From positions 186,001 through 250,000 of the forward strand of contig CANLRI010000003.1 of the NCBI GenBank assembly GCA_947493585.1: a DNA stretch of 64,000 nucleotides, given 5' to 3'. Positions 43,394-52,693 of the stretch are shown in pieces (within the stretch, counting starts at the first letter, position 1; every line of letters starts with the position of its first letter). The DNA comes from an uncultured Planococcus sp. (GTDB lineage Bacteria; Bacillota; Bacilli; Bacillales_A; Planococcaceae). The position numbers were made by a program, and so were the translations under genes. A model generated the notes under the pieces. It was not told the DNA's origin. It saw only the letters and a list, made by a program, of their open reading frames with translations, and did no database searches.

Positions 43394-43719
43394 AACGCAA
43401 ACCACTAGTTATAATGGCCGTAGTCGTGCTCGTTGCTGCTGCGGCTGCCTGGTTTTTCATGCCCCAGGAAAACGAACCTTCCACACAAAGCCGCATTGTG
43501 CTTGAACATACGCATCGCACGTTTATCGCACCGTCCTGCTTCGAACAATCCGACCCGACGAATTTTCTGGAAGAATCGACGCTTGGCCATGCACAGGAAT
43601 TAAATTACCCGCCGCATTCCGAATGTACGGAAAAAGCGTTCGAAAGCAATCAAGACAGCCCGGCAGTCCGGCTATTGAAAGAACTTGGGCTGATGGAAAA
43701 AACGCAAACTGATTGGTAA
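43390..43719 (+). CDS. Small membrane-anchored protein with two cysteines
   Basis: A 109-residue protein: basic start, one membrane helix at about residues 5-23, and an exported domain with Cys in PSCFEQ and SECTEK and an HTHRTF stretch. Not recognised. It is translationally coupled to the SCO protein (four-base overlap), so a role in the same copper or thiol process is possible but unproven. Confidence 0.75.
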   Translation: MKRKPLVIMAVVVLVAAAAAWFFMPQENEPSTQSRIVLEHTHRTFIAPSCFEQSDPTNFLEESTLGHAQELNYPPHSECTEKAFESNQDSPAVRLLKELGLMEKTQTDW

Positions 43720-43747
43720 TTGGCAGGGCTCCCAGCTCTGTCTTTTG

Positions 43748-44782
43748 TTATTTCAGCAAGCGTACGCAGACAGGAGTGATCGTGTCGACACTATCGGCTG
43801 TCTCGCCTGGCATCCCGTCTTCCCCTAGTTTCTTGACGGTGATCGTTCCCGACTTTTCATGCGCGATGACGATCCACGGGGTGCCCGGTACCAACGTGAA
43901 ATGCCGCGGCCCCGCTCCGCCGGCATCCGCATGGCCAACCGATTCCAATAAGCCTTCCATGATACGGAATACCGCGATGCTGTCATGGCCTCGATTTGAA
44001 ACATAGGCAAAACGCCCGTCTCCCGATACGGCGATTTCAGCGGAAGTATTAGTGCCAGAGAAATGTTCCGGCAACGCTGAAATGTTCTGTACCTCTTTCA
44101 ATCCCTTATCTTCTAGCGCATAAACGGAAACGGTCGAATCGAGTTCGTTCACCCCGTAAGCGAAATCTTCGGATGGATGAAACGCCAGATGCCTTGGCCC
44201 TGCTCCCGGTGCCGTCTTGGTCACAGCTTCCTGCTCAAGCGTTCCTGAATGAAGGTCAAGACGGTAGCGAACAATTGCGTCCATTCCGAGATCGGAGACG
44301 AAAAAGCGATTCGTTCCCGGCAATTGAAAAGCCGAATGCGGATGGGCGGCATCTTGCCGATCCGGATCCACACCGCTTCCTTTGTGGCGCTTGGAATCGG
44401 TCATTTTGCCGATCGATCCGTCTGCAGAAAGCGGATGGACCGTAACATGCGCCCCGGAATACGTAACAGAAACCGCCCACTGTCCGTCTTCATCGATCGC
44501 AATATGGGCAGGGTGGTCGCCACCTGCTTTTTGCCGGTTCAATTCTTGAATCAAGCCTTTTTGGGGGTTTAGCCAATAGGCGACCACTTCCCCGTCGCCT
44601 GTTTCACTGACAGCGACAAAGCTGGTGCCGTTTGGATGGACCGCCAGGAATGAAGGGCGCTCCACTCCCACCGCCTCTGCTTGTTTTGTCAATTTCCCTG
44701 TTGCAGATTCTAATTCCCAAAGCGTGATACCCGCCTGTTCAGCAGTCGCATAGGATCCGCTTAATATGTATGTGCTGCTCAT
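43748..44782 (-). CDS. Lactonase family protein (6-phosphogluconolactonase-like)
   Basis: A 344-residue seven-bladed beta-propeller of the YkgB/Pgl lactonase family: repeats of NELDSTVSVYALEDKG, VSNRGHDSIAVFRI and GPRHFTLVPGTPW type, and the HPHSAFQLPGTNRFFVSDLGMD blade with likely catalytic residues. It would hydrolyse 6-phosphogluconolactone or a similar sugar lactone. ATG 44782 follows AAGGAGGGATAGG. Confidence 0.9.
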   Translation of the reverse strand: MSSTYILSGSYATAEQAGITLWELESATGKLTKQAEAVGVERPSFLAVHPNGTSFVAVSETGDGEVVAYWLNPQKGLIQELNRQKAGGDHPAHIAIDEDGQWAVSVTYSGAHVTVHPLSADGSIGKMTDSKRHKGSGVDPDRQDAAHPHSAFQLPGTNRFFVSDLGMDAIVRYRLDLHSGTLEQEAVTKTAPGAGPRHLAFHPSEDFAYGVNELDSTVSVYALEDKGLKEVQNISALPEHFSGTNTSAEIAVSGDGRFAYVSNRGHDSIAVFRIMEGLLESVGHADAGGAGPRHFTLVPGTPWIVIAHEKSGTITVKKLGEDGMPGETADSVDTITPVCVRLLK

Positions 44783-44951
44783 CCTATCCCTCCTTTTTTT
44801 CTCTTTACCCTTTATCTCCTGCCAATGATCCATCAAGCTGCAGTGTGACGTTCTTTATATTTTCATTTTCCTCTTTCAATTCGCCGATGCAGTGCGGTAA
44901 AGTGGTGAAGTGAAAACTTATAATATCCAAAACAGAAAGAGAGTGGTTGCG

Positions 44952-45506
44952 TTGAATTTCCCTTTGTCCGTCCGTGAGAAAAGCATCGTCTGCACAGGTT
45001 TTATGGGAGCTGGAAAAACGACAGTCGGCAAACTATTGGCACGCCGGTTGTACCGGGATTTTATTGATATTGATGAAGAAATCGAAAAGGCATTCGGCTT
45101 GCCGATCCCGGAAATCTTTAAAACCTACGGAGAAAAAGTGTTTCGCGACAAAGAGCGGGAATTGATCCAGGCTTTCGGCAGCCAACCTTTGCTCGTGATC
45201 TCTGTCGGGGGAGGCGCTTTTCTCCAGGAAGAAAATCGCAATCATTGCCTGGCCAATTGCACAGTCCTGTATTTCGATATTTCTTGGGATTCCTGGAAAG
45301 AACGCATTCATGTACTGACAGAAACGCGGCCGCTCCTGAAAGATAAGACCTTACAAGAAATGGAGCAGCTTTTCCACGAGCGTCAATCGATTTATGCAGC
45401 CAACCACTCAAAGTTTCAAGTCGATGATTTTGAAGCCATGGAAGCCGCAGAGTATTTGGCTGATTCGTTGAAATTGTCCTGGGACATCCATGCTCCACAG
45501 CCTTGA
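44952..45506 (+). CDS. aroK: Shikimate kinase
   Basis: A 184-residue P-loop kinase of the shikimate kinase family: CTGFMGAGKTTVGK near residue 14, DFIDIDEEIEKAFG with substrate Asp, FRDKERELI, LVISVGGGAF with the GGG loop, and the lid Arg in TETRPLLKD. TTG at 44952 is the likely start (GAGAGTGG upstream). It stands alone, outside any aromatic operon visible here; a related small kinase role cannot be excluded. Confidence 0.82.
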   Translation: MNFPLSVREKSIVCTGFMGAGKTTVGKLLARRLYRDFIDIDEEIEKAFGLPIPEIFKTYGEKVFRDKERELIQAFGSQPLLVISVGGGAFLQEENRNHCLANCTVLYFDISWDSWKERIHVLTETRPLLKDKTLQEMEQLFHERQSIYAANHSKFQVDDFEAMEAAEYLADSLKLSWDIHAPQP

Positions 45507-45513
45507 CAGATAT

Positions 45514-45552
45514 GCAAAAACCCGCCATTCAGCATTTGAATGGCGGGTTTCC
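45514..45552. terminator. Bidirectional terminator between aroK and the acetamidase gene
   Basis: AAACCCGCCATTCA/TGAATGGCGGGTTT perfect stem. Confidence 0.92.
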
Positions 45553-45555
45553 TAT

Positions 45556-46857
45556 TTATCCATATTGCGCTTTCGCAAGGTCGAATAAGCCCACTTTTTT
45601 CAAATAGCTTTCCGGTGCCAAGAACGTTACGGTGACCACGCCTGGATGGCGGCCAATCTCGATCGAACCGGTCACCGTGGCACGGTTCATAATTTCGGGT
45701 ACTGTGACGCCGAACAAATCCGCAGCGCGCTGCATGCCATTTTCCGTTGCATCGTTCAAGGTCGGCCCTGACCCGACAAATGAAACCGGCAATGAATCTT
45801 CCAGCTTTTCGACGTCGAAACGTTCAGCCAGTTTTTTGGCGGATGCTTTCTCAGCTTCGGTGAACGGCTTTGCGGTATAGGGCAAATCTTCGACGTTCGG
45901 AAACAGGATAGGCCCGGCATTTCCAAGCCCTTTCAACACGTGCACTTGCAAATGGCTGATGCCCGACACATCGGAAGTATGCCCGGCAATTTCACCATCG
46001 CCTTGCATGGCATGCATATCGCCCAAATAGACACCACCACCATTTACTTTAACCGGGCATACTAGCACTGCGCCGGCGCGCACGCGGCTGATGTCCATAT
46101 GGCCGTCTGTCCGGTGCGTTTCGAGCTCTTCCTGTGTACTTGTATATTCATGCGGCGCTCCGACGAGAAACGACCCAAAATCACCCGCATTGTGCGAGTC
46201 GGGTGTCGGGCGGGACGGTGTCGTACCGAGTTGTCCGAGAAATGGGCGCATGCGTGCAATCGTGCCGACTAAATCATGCGGCGCAAATGTGACCACGGGG
46301 TTCTGCACCGAATGTTCAGGTGTTTTCATGTATGCTTTGCCATCTTGCGCAATGGTTTCTGCCGCTTGTTTTGATACCGTAATGCCGACATCTCCTTTAT
46401 CGCTGAACGTCATCGTGTAGCCATGCGTAAATTCGAACGGGCTGACGTCTTCGCCACAGTTGGCGCAGCGGATCGCGCCGCTGCCAACGCCTTTGATGAC
46501 CGTTTCGGGATACAATGTCCCGCAGCCGGGGCATTTTACTGCCACAAACGGATCGCCCAAAAAGCGGCCTTCAATCGGCTTGTCATTTCCAGAAGCCGTA
46601 GCGAGCGAAGTCACTTCCACCGACTTGATGCGGATAACGATCGCATCACCCGGCTCTGCTCCTTCGACGTAAACTGGCTGCGTCACTTCATGGCCGCCCC
46701 GGATGCACGGCGTGATCATCGGCCCCCAGCATCCCGGTGCGGTATGGGCAATAATATGCCCACCGTCTTTGACAGGGCCGAGCATTTCCTTGTCGGGATC
46801 AAGCACTCCATTGACATAACGGTTGACCAATAAGGTATCGACAGCATTCTCGGACAT
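45556..46857 (-). CDS. Acetamidase/formamidase family protein with zinc ribbon
   Basis: A 433-residue amidase that should release ammonia from short amides. Family features are the GPMITPCIRGG turn, GGNVYLGDMHAMQGDGE-like VYLGDMHAMQGDGEIAGHTSDVS near residue 290, and the FNVEDLPYTAKPF end. Inserted near the N-terminus is a zinc-ribbon-like CPGC (109-112) and CANC (131-134). ATG 46857 after GGGAGGC. Its promoter side abuts the terminator of the previous-strand gene. Confidence 0.9.
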   Translation of the reverse strand: MSENAVDTLLVNRYVNGVLDPDKEMLGPVKDGGHIIAHTAPGCWGPMITPCIRGGHEVTQPVYVEGAEPGDAIVIRIKSVEVTSLATASGNDKPIEGRFLGDPFVAVKCPGCGTLYPETVIKGVGSGAIRCANCGEDVSPFEFTHGYTMTFSDKGDVGITVSKQAAETIAQDGKAYMKTPEHSVQNPVVTFAPHDLVGTIARMRPFLGQLGTTPSRPTPDSHNAGDFGSFLVGAPHEYTSTQEELETHRTDGHMDISRVRAGAVLVCPVKVNGGGVYLGDMHAMQGDGEIAGHTSDVSGISHLQVHVLKGLGNAGPILFPNVEDLPYTAKPFTEAEKASAKKLAERFDVEKLEDSLPVSFVGSGPTLNDATENGMQRAADLFGVTVPEIMNRATVTGSIEIGRHPGVVTVTFLAPESYLKKVGLFDLAKAQYG

Positions 46858-46924
46858 TGGACAGCCTCCCTTTTCTATATTTTCTAAATTATATGACAAA
46901 AGAACTCTGTTTTCAATGAAGACC

Positions 46925-46968
46925 CAAAAATGCCCGAAGAAGCGGTGGGCTCTTCGGGCATTTTTTTA
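46925..46968 (-). terminator. Terminator of the 46966-48381 gene
   Basis: AAATGCCCGAAGA/TCTTCGGGCATTT stem, T runs on both strands; overlaps the stop of the membrane gene. Confidence 0.9.
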
Positions 46969-48381
46969 ACTCCAGAAATACAATAAAGTCTGAACGAATA
47001 CTTGGATCATGACATAGAAAGCAATGGCAAACTTCAAATTAAAGCGCAAGCCATTGCGGATGCCGCTCAAGCCGTTGACGCTGCTTAAGATAATCACCGG
47101 CATGACGAACGGCGACAAGATGATGGAAATGACACTGCCTGAGGTCACCGCAAGCACGATCAGCTCCGGCGGGAACGGCAGCACCGCTGATTCCAAGACG
47201 CCCGTCACCAGAACGATGACCGGCAGCGGCCCAAGCCCGATAAAGCCCAGGAAGATGACGATAAACGGAATCAGGAACAGCAAATTCAAAAACGGCACAT
47301 GGCCGGTCAAATAATTCATCGCACCGATAACGTAATCACCGACAGCTGATTGATTGAGTGCATAAATGAGCAAGCCGGCAGCGAGCAGGATGCTGAACTG
47401 CTGGGCTTGTCTCGAGACGCCTTCTTTGTAATAAATCGTCGCTTCCCGCGCATAATTCCCTGTCCGTCTTTTGAGCAGAAAGTACAGAAAAGTCCAGACG
47501 AGAATGACTAGCGGAATGACGACAAGAAAGTCAGCACCTGTCCATTCGTGAAGAACGAAGATCGTGCCGAATAGCGAGATGAATAGAAAGACAAATTCGG
47601 CGACATCTTTATTCCAGCTGCCTGCATTACGGGAATTCGCCACCGCTTTATCGATTTCGTTCGTCAGCACGGCCGAAAAATCTTTGCCGTAGCGTTTTTC
47701 ATCCGCCGTCGCAAAGGCAACCGACAACATGGTCCCGGCAATGGCTGCACCGAGGCCGAGCAGCATCGACTTCCACAACACCGCATCCATCGCGCCTACC
47801 GCGAAGATGAAGCTCGGGATGCTAATGACCCACATGGTGGACAAGGCAAAGCCGCGTAAAATCGCCGTGCCTTTATAATTTTCCCACGCTTCGTCTTTAT
47901 GGTCTTTCAAAAATGAATCGATGAACCTGTACATCATCGGCACGACCCCGAACAATAGGAAATGTGAGATGATTTGCGTCATGCCCATCAACCCTGCATA
48001 AAAAGTTTGGCTTTTGTTCAGCCACTTATTGCCGAAGCTCATGATTTCCTCTATGTAAGGCTCTTCCCTGAGTACCCAGCTGATCATCGGAACGATCAGC
48101 AATAAGGCGATCAAGCTTTCCATCTGGACCAGCGCTGACGCCAGATCCTGCCAGAAGTTCGGGCTCGTCGCCGCTAGTACGCCGATCGCTGTGACCATCA
48201 GAAATGTCTGCAGCTGCAGCTTGCGAAGCGGCAGTACGCCAAAAGCAAATAGCAAACTGAGAAATCCGGCAATCGGCAATAGCGCATCGGTCCATGAATT
48301 GGCACAAAAATAGTGAATGAAATGAAGAACGGCATAAATAAGCACAGATAAAGTGAATCCTTTTTTTGCTAATGTCCTCAT
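46966..48381 (-). CDS. Polytopic membrane protein, unknown transporter-like
   Basis: A 471-residue protein with about 11-12 hydrophobic helices and a central cytoplasmic loop (residues about 205-240, charged). Repeated small-residue and Pro motifs (VPMISWVLREEPYIEEIMSFG, GVVPMMYRF, LGPLPVIVLVTGVLESAVLPFPPELIV) suggest an ion-transporter-like fold of the ArsB/IT kind, but I do not recognise the family. ATG 48381 has GGAGGG seven bases upstream. Confidence 0.8.
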   Translation of the reverse strand: MRTLAKKGFTLSVLIYAVLHFIHYFCANSWTDALLPIAGFLSLLFAFGVLPLRKLQLQTFLMVTAIGVLAATSPNFWQDLASALVQMESLIALLLIVPMISWVLREEPYIEEIMSFGNKWLNKSQTFYAGLMGMTQIISHFLLFGVVPMMYRFIDSFLKDHKDEAWENYKGTAILRGFALSTMWVISIPSFIFAVGAMDAVLWKSMLLGLGAAIAGTMLSVAFATADEKRYGKDFSAVLTNEIDKAVANSRNAGSWNKDVAEFVFLFISLFGTIFVLHEWTGADFLVVIPLVILVWTFLYFLLKRRTGNYAREATIYYKEGVSRQAQQFSILLAAGLLIYALNQSAVGDYVIGAMNYLTGHVPFLNLLFLIPFIVIFLGFIGLGPLPVIVLVTGVLESAVLPFPPELIVLAVTSGSVISIILSPFVMPVIILSSVNGLSGIRNGLRFNLKFAIAFYVMIQVFVQTLLYFWS

Positions 48382-48387
48382 CTGCAA

Positions 48388-48753
48388 GCCCTCCTCCCGT
48401 ATATAGCAAATAGTTTTAAATACATACCGACCATTCTACACCTTTTGCGCTCCTACCGCGGCTGGAAAGGCTTTGTTTTTCTCCAAAAGAGACAATTTTC
48501 ATTTTCTAGAAAAACTTTTTTGAATAATTTGTTTACTAAAACCCAATAAGTGGAAGGTACACAATAAGAGATATAATTATTTCAATAGTTGTTTTTATTT
48601 TCAGTCATTTCTATGATATGCTCTAGCCACACGGAGAACGATCCCTTGCAGAAGCTCAGCACCCGCTGGTTCTACTGGGTTAATTCACGCATAGATCCGC
48701 TATTATTCGGGAGCGGATTGCCATGGATACTTTATTTTACTGGAGGGCTAGTA
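48388..48753 (+). other. Intergenic leader upstream of proline dehydrogenase 1
   Basis: About 365 bases without a supported gene. It is A/T-rich at 48480-48620, with possible promoter boxes around 48590-48620, then a hairpin ATCCGCT/AGCGGAT (about 48694-48717) just before the GGAGGG RBS. The reading frame continues upstream of the start but has no RBS and non-protein-like composition. Confidence 0.4.
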
Positions 48754-49662
48754 ATGGGAATCACAAGGAGTTTTTTTATCGCATTATCCAATAATCGGCT
48801 ATTGAACAGCGGAGCTAAAAAATGGGGCTTTCAGCTGGGCGCTGCAAAAGTTGTTGCAGGCACCGATATTCCGAATATGATGGCGTCCGTTCGCGAATTG
48901 AACAAAGACGGAATTTCTGCCACGATTGACCGGCTCGGGGAATTCGTCACCAGCCGCGAAGAAGCGACACAAGCGAAAAATGAAATCATCCAGACGGCTG
49001 AAGCCATCACAGAAGCAGGCGTAGATGCCCATTTATCCGTCAAACTAACGCAGATCGGGCTCGATATCGATGACCAATTTTGCTTGGAAAACATTCGAGA
49101 AATTGCAGCCGAAGCACAACAGCGAGGGATTTATGTCAACCTGGATATGGAAAATTATGAGCACCTCCAACCGACTCTCGATATATTGCATACTTTAAAA
49201 GAAGAATTTGATGGCGTCGGAACCGTTATCCAAGCTTATCTTTTCCGTTCGGAACAAGATTTGGATGCACTTCAAAATGTCAGGCTGCGGCTTGTGAAAG
49301 GGGCCTATCAGGAAAGCGAACAAGTGGCCTATCAATCCGCCGAGGAAGTGGATGCCAATTTCCTTAAGCTCATTAAGCTGAGGCTCGACCAGCCAGTGTT
49401 CACGTCCATCGCTACTCATGACCATCATATTATCAATGCGGCGATTGAATACGCAAAAAAACGAGGCATTCCAACGGACCGTTTTGAGTTCCAAGTGCTC
49501 TACGGCTTCCGTACAGATTTGTTGAAGGAGCTGTCCGAGGAATACCAGGTGACTTCTTACGTCCCGTTCGGCAAGGACTGGTACGGCTACTTTATGAGGC
49601 GGCTTGCCGAGAGGCCGCAGAACATTCAATTGGTGTTAAAAGGCGCCCTCTCCAAATCTTGA
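48754..49662 (+). CDS. Proline dehydrogenase (paralogue 1)
   Basis: A 302-residue FAD-dependent proline dehydrogenase barrel converting proline to pyrroline-5-carboxylate. Markers are VVAGTDIPNM, SVKLTQIGLDID near residue 99, NLDMENYEH near 127, VIQAYLFRSE near 155, RLVKGAYQES near 172, SIATHDHHII near 204 and YVPFGKDWYGYFMRRLAERPQN at the end. ATG 48754 has TGGAGGG upstream. No P5C dehydrogenase gene lies adjacent. Confidence 0.94.
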   Translation: MGITRSFFIALSNNRLLNSGAKKWGFQLGAAKVVAGTDIPNMMASVRELNKDGISATIDRLGEFVTSREEATQAKNEIIQTAEAITEAGVDAHLSVKLTQIGLDIDDQFCLENIREIAAEAQQRGIYVNLDMENYEHLQPTLDILHTLKEEFDGVGTVIQAYLFRSEQDLDALQNVRLRLVKGAYQESEQVAYQSAEEVDANFLKLIKLRLDQPVFTSIATHDHHIINAAIEYAKKRGIPTDRFEFQVLYGFRTDLLKELSEEYQVTSYVPFGKDWYGYFMRRLAERPQNIQLVLKGALSKS

Positions 49663-49668
49663 TGAAAC

Positions 49669-49707
49669 GAAAAAGCAGCCCGGATCAAACCCGGGCTGCT
49701 TTTTTAT
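49669..49707. terminator. Bidirectional terminator after proline dehydrogenase 1
   Basis: AAAAAGCAGCCCGG/CCGGGCTGCTTTTT stem serving convergent genes. Confidence 0.94.
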
Positions 49708-49710
49708 ATA

Positions 49711-50649
49711 CTATTCAAGCGGGCGCGCATACACTGGCGGCAGTTCTGCCAATAGGCGTTTTCGGTATTGCTCGTATTGCTTCGGCAATTTCAATTCTTC
49801 TCCGAGCGCGTCCGGACTTTCGTCAATCGTGAAGCCTGGGGGGTCGGTCGCGATTTCAAATAGCAGATCGCCATATTCCCGGAAATAAATCGACCGGAAA
49901 TAATTGCGGTCCTGGACAGGCGTGACGCCGAGACCGTAAGCTTCAATCCGATTTTTCCATTCCAGTTGATCAACGTCATCATCCGCTCGGAAAGCGATGT
50001 GATGGACAGTGCCGACACCCATTTGACCGGTACCGACACGGGTCTGTTTGATGTCTAATATGTTCCCAAGCTCGCCATCCGAGACAAAACGGACATAATC
50101 GCCTTGCTCTTCTTTGCGGACGAAGCCGATCACTTCTTCCAATAATTCGGCAGTTTTGGCCGCATTGGCCGTGTACAATACAGCTCCGGCAAAACCTTTA
50201 ATGGCATTGTCTTGGGTAACACCGCCTCCGGTCCATCCGCTCGCCTCGCCTGCCCCGCGTTCGACCAGCTCTAGCTGAAGCCCATGGGGATCTTCAAACT
50301 TCAAATAGTGTTCGCCGAAACGATGATGCTCTTCAAACGAAACATTATAGCTTTCGAGCCGGCTGCGCCAAAACGCAAAAGCGCCTTCAGGGACAGCGAA
50401 AGCTGTAACGCCGACTTGGCCGTCTCCCACTTTTCCTTGGTAGGCTTTGCCCCAAGGAAAAAAGGTCATGATGGTGCCGGGTGCCCCTTGGTCGTTTCCG
50501 AAGTACAAATGGTACGTACCCGGGTCGTCAAAATTCACCGTTTTCTTGACGAGGCGCATACTGAGCACCCCTGCATAAAAATCGGTGTTTTCCTGTGCTT
50601 CCCCGACGATAGCTGTAATATGATGAATTCCTTTCGTTCTTTCACCCAT
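49711..50649 (-). CDS. Ring-cleaving dioxygenase, glyoxalase fold (MhqO/YkcA-like)
   Basis: A 312-residue two-domain vicinal-oxygen-chelate protein. Metal ligands are likely His in IHHITAIVG at residue 9-10, His in TVHHIAFRA near 219 and Glu in LLFEIATDPPGF near 270. Relatives respond to quinone and electrophile stress. ATG 50649 after GGGAGTG. Confidence 0.9.
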   Translation of the reverse strand: MGERTKGIHHITAIVGEAQENTDFYAGVLSMRLVKKTVNFDDPGTYHLYFGNDQGAPGTIMTFFPWGKAYQGKVGDGQVGVTAFAVPEGAFAFWRSRLESYNVSFEEHHRFGEHYLKFEDPHGLQLELVERGAGEASGWTGGGVTQDNAIKGFAGAVLYTANAAKTAELLEEVIGFVRKEEQGDYVRFVSDGELGNILDIKQTRVGTGQMGVGTVHHIAFRADDDVDQLEWKNRIEAYGLGVTPVQDRNYFRSIYFREYGDLLFEIATDPPGFTIDESPDALGEELKLPKQYEQYRKRLLAELPPVYARPLE

Positions 50650-50714
50650 GTATATTCACTCCCTCTTTTTCGACATGACCATCATATCATGACAAGCCTA
50701 ATTGCATTCGACCT

Positions 50715-51452
50715 TCAATCTGTGCGCTCTTCTTTTGCTTCATGGCGCTGTTTGATCGTTAATTTCTTCGCTTTTTCCAATTCCTCTTTTTGTCTCTCCT
50801 TGCTTTTTTCAAGATCCTCTTTCTCGCGGCGTTCTTTTTCCCGCTGCTCTGCTGAGTCGTTTTCTTCATTTTCAATAATCTCTTTCTGGTTTTCCTTCAT
50901 TTCCTCTACTTTTTCCATTTCCTCTTCATACTGCTCCTCGACTTCGGTTGTCGAAGGCAAGAACGGCTCGTCGTTGAAATCGGTACGCTTTCCGTAGCGC
51001 AGCATTTCATAGATGATCATGCCATTGTTCGGCATGCCGTTTGCCGTCTTCATCGGCAGTGCATCAAACAGCACAAAATAGAAACCGTAGAACACAAACC
51101 GGTTCCAGAACGTCTCGTATTGATCCAATACTCCATTGGCGACTAGCGCGTTGACAATAAATGCCACAATTACATTCGCTAAAATCGGGCCGGCGTATAG
51201 CATTATATATGCGAATTTGCTTTGCCTTTTCAAATCATCATAGGCAAACCAACTATATAAGTGATAATATTTTCTCACGTCAAACATGCCGATCTTGAAG
51301 ACTCGGGGACCTGAACCGATTGTTAAACGCGGATTCTTTGCGCCAAGCAAGGCGCTGACGATTAAATAGCCCGCTTCTCGGATAAAGACAACGACCGGCA
51401 AAATGATAAATGCAGATATAACCAGTGCTATCAAATCGCTCAATCCGAACAT
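50715..51452 (-). CDS. Degenerate M50 (site-2 protease-like) membrane protein with coiled-coil tail
   Basis: A 245-residue protein. An N-terminal membrane helix runs into FIREAGYLIVSALLGAKNP at residues 23-41, aligned with the HExxH helix of M50 proteases: here H-E-x-x-H reads R25-E26-A-G-Y29, so both zinc histidines are lost. IGSGPRVFKIG follows as in S2P. The second motif LFDALPMKTANGMPNNG near 140 lacks the usual DGG. Residues about 170-245 are a highly charged Glu/Lys coiled coil ending KEERTD. It is probably a non-catalytic adaptor. ATG 51452 has GGAGGGG. Confidence 0.78.
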   Translation of the reverse strand: MFGLSDLIALVISAFIILPVVVFIREAGYLIVSALLGAKNPRLTIGSGPRVFKIGMFDVRKYYHLYSWFAYDDLKRQSKFAYIMLYAGPILANVIVAFIVNALVANGVLDQYETFWNRFVFYGFYFVLFDALPMKTANGMPNNGMIIYEMLRYGKRTDFNDEPFLPSTTEVEEQYEEEMEKVEEMKENQKEIIENEENDSAEQREKERREKEDLEKSKERQKEELEKAKKLTIKQRHEAKEERTD

Positions 51453-51656
51453 GAAAACCCCTCCTTCAATTCTTAAAAATGACCCATCGGCCTCTCCTCT
51501 AAATACCCGATTTGGCCGGTGTCGAACCCCCAATACCTTACAGTTCCATTTCAATTTCATGACAGTTAATCTTTTGAGGAGCTGTACAGCACGTGATAGG
51601 ATGACAGTAAGCTTAATTGAAATTTCGGTGTATTTGCCGTGCAGAGGATGGAACTC

Positions 51657-52649
51657 ATGAAACGCAAACTACCCATTTCTAAAAAAATACTCGCACTTCT
51701 CGCAGCGGTGTTTTTAGCCTCTGCCGGATTTGTGCTGGCCAGCCATTTGACGGAAGAGAAAACAGCCGCGCCGATAATCGGATCAGCGATTTACAGCCCG
51801 CCGCCGAATTTCGCGGAAGTTGCTTCCCATGTCGAGGTCGTCAAAGACATCCGCTACCATGCGTCCGATAATGCCTTTATGGACCTCTACTATCCAGCAG
51901 ATGCTACCGGCCCCTTGCCGGTTATCTTATGGATCCACGGCGGCGGCTTTATCGGCGGCTCCAAAGACAGCCGCCAGGATTATGGGATGACGCTGGCGAA
52001 TGCCGGCTTCCTGGTCGCCAATATCGACTATGCACTGGCGCCTGGCCAATTGTATCCGGGACCTGTCATTCAGGCGAATGAGGCCTTGAAGTTTTTGAGC
52101 GGATCTGCCGCGCAATATGGTGGTGATATGGAGAGGATTTTTGTCGGCGGTGATTCTGCGGGCGCGCAGATTTCCAGCCAAGTGGCCGCCCTGCAGACCA
52201 ACCCGGATCTCGCTGAAACTATGGGCTTATCGCCAGCTGTTTCCTCGGAACAATTGCGCGGCGCAATATTGTTTTGCGGATTATACGATATGGCCACTGT
52301 GCGCGAATCCGGCTTCCCGAATATTGATTTCTTCTTGAACGCCTATACGGGCGCTGAAAGTTTTGAGACCTTCGGCAATATCCACGAAATGTCGACCATC
52401 CAGCATGTAACGCCTGCTTATCCGGACGTCTTTATTTCAGCCGGCGACGGCGATCCTCTTGAGCCACAATCAGTCGCACTCGCCGATAACCTGCGCCTCA
52501 AAGGGGTCGATGTCACCGATGTCTTCTTCCGCGGCACCGACAAGAACTTAAAGCATGAATATCAATACGCCTTGGACACGAACGACGGCCAAGAAACCCT
52601 CCAGAAAACATTGGATTTCCTGATCGAAAAAAGCCAAGTGCAAAAATAA
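51657..52649 (+). CDS. Exported alpha/beta-hydrolase esterase
   Basis: A 330-residue esterase of the hormone-sensitive-lipase type. The signal-like helix is at residues 9-29, then WIHGGGFIGGS (oxyanion HGGG) near 100, VGGDSAGAQ (nucleophile Ser) near 165, an Asp in SAGDGDPLEPQ near 262 and catalytic His in LKHEYQYAL near 302. Extracytoplasmic location is inferred. ATG 51657 is nine bases after AGAGG; ATG 51648 is an alternative. Confidence 0.88.
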   Translation: MKRKLPISKKILALLAAVFLASAGFVLASHLTEEKTAAPIIGSAIYSPPPNFAEVASHVEVVKDIRYHASDNAFMDLYYPADATGPLPVILWIHGGGFIGGSKDSRQDYGMTLANAGFLVANIDYALAPGQLYPGPVIQANEALKFLSGSAAQYGGDMERIFVGGDSAGAQISSQVAALQTNPDLAETMGLSPAVSSEQLRGAILFCGLYDMATVRESGFPNIDFFLNAYTGAESFETFGNIHEMSTIQHVTPAYPDVFISAGDGDPLEPQSVALADNLRLKGVDVTDVFFRGTDKNLKHEYQYALDTNDGQETLQKTLDFLIEKSQVQK

Positions 52650-52691
52650 AAGCTGTCCTCTCGCGTTATGCGAAGGGACAGCTTTTTTTCT
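52647..52691. terminator. Bidirectional terminator between esterase and pbuX
   Basis: AAAAGCTGTCC/GGACAGCTTTT stem with T run. Confidence 0.92.
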
Positions 52692-52693
52692 AT

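Noticed and set aside
48400..48450. ATACCGACC half-site near 48.4 kb as a second TetR operator
   Set aside because: Only one half matches the palindrome at 14417-14434.
48589..48753. N-terminal extension of proline dehydrogenase 1
   Set aside because: Non-family sequence without RBS; ATG 48754 with GGAGGG matches the family start.
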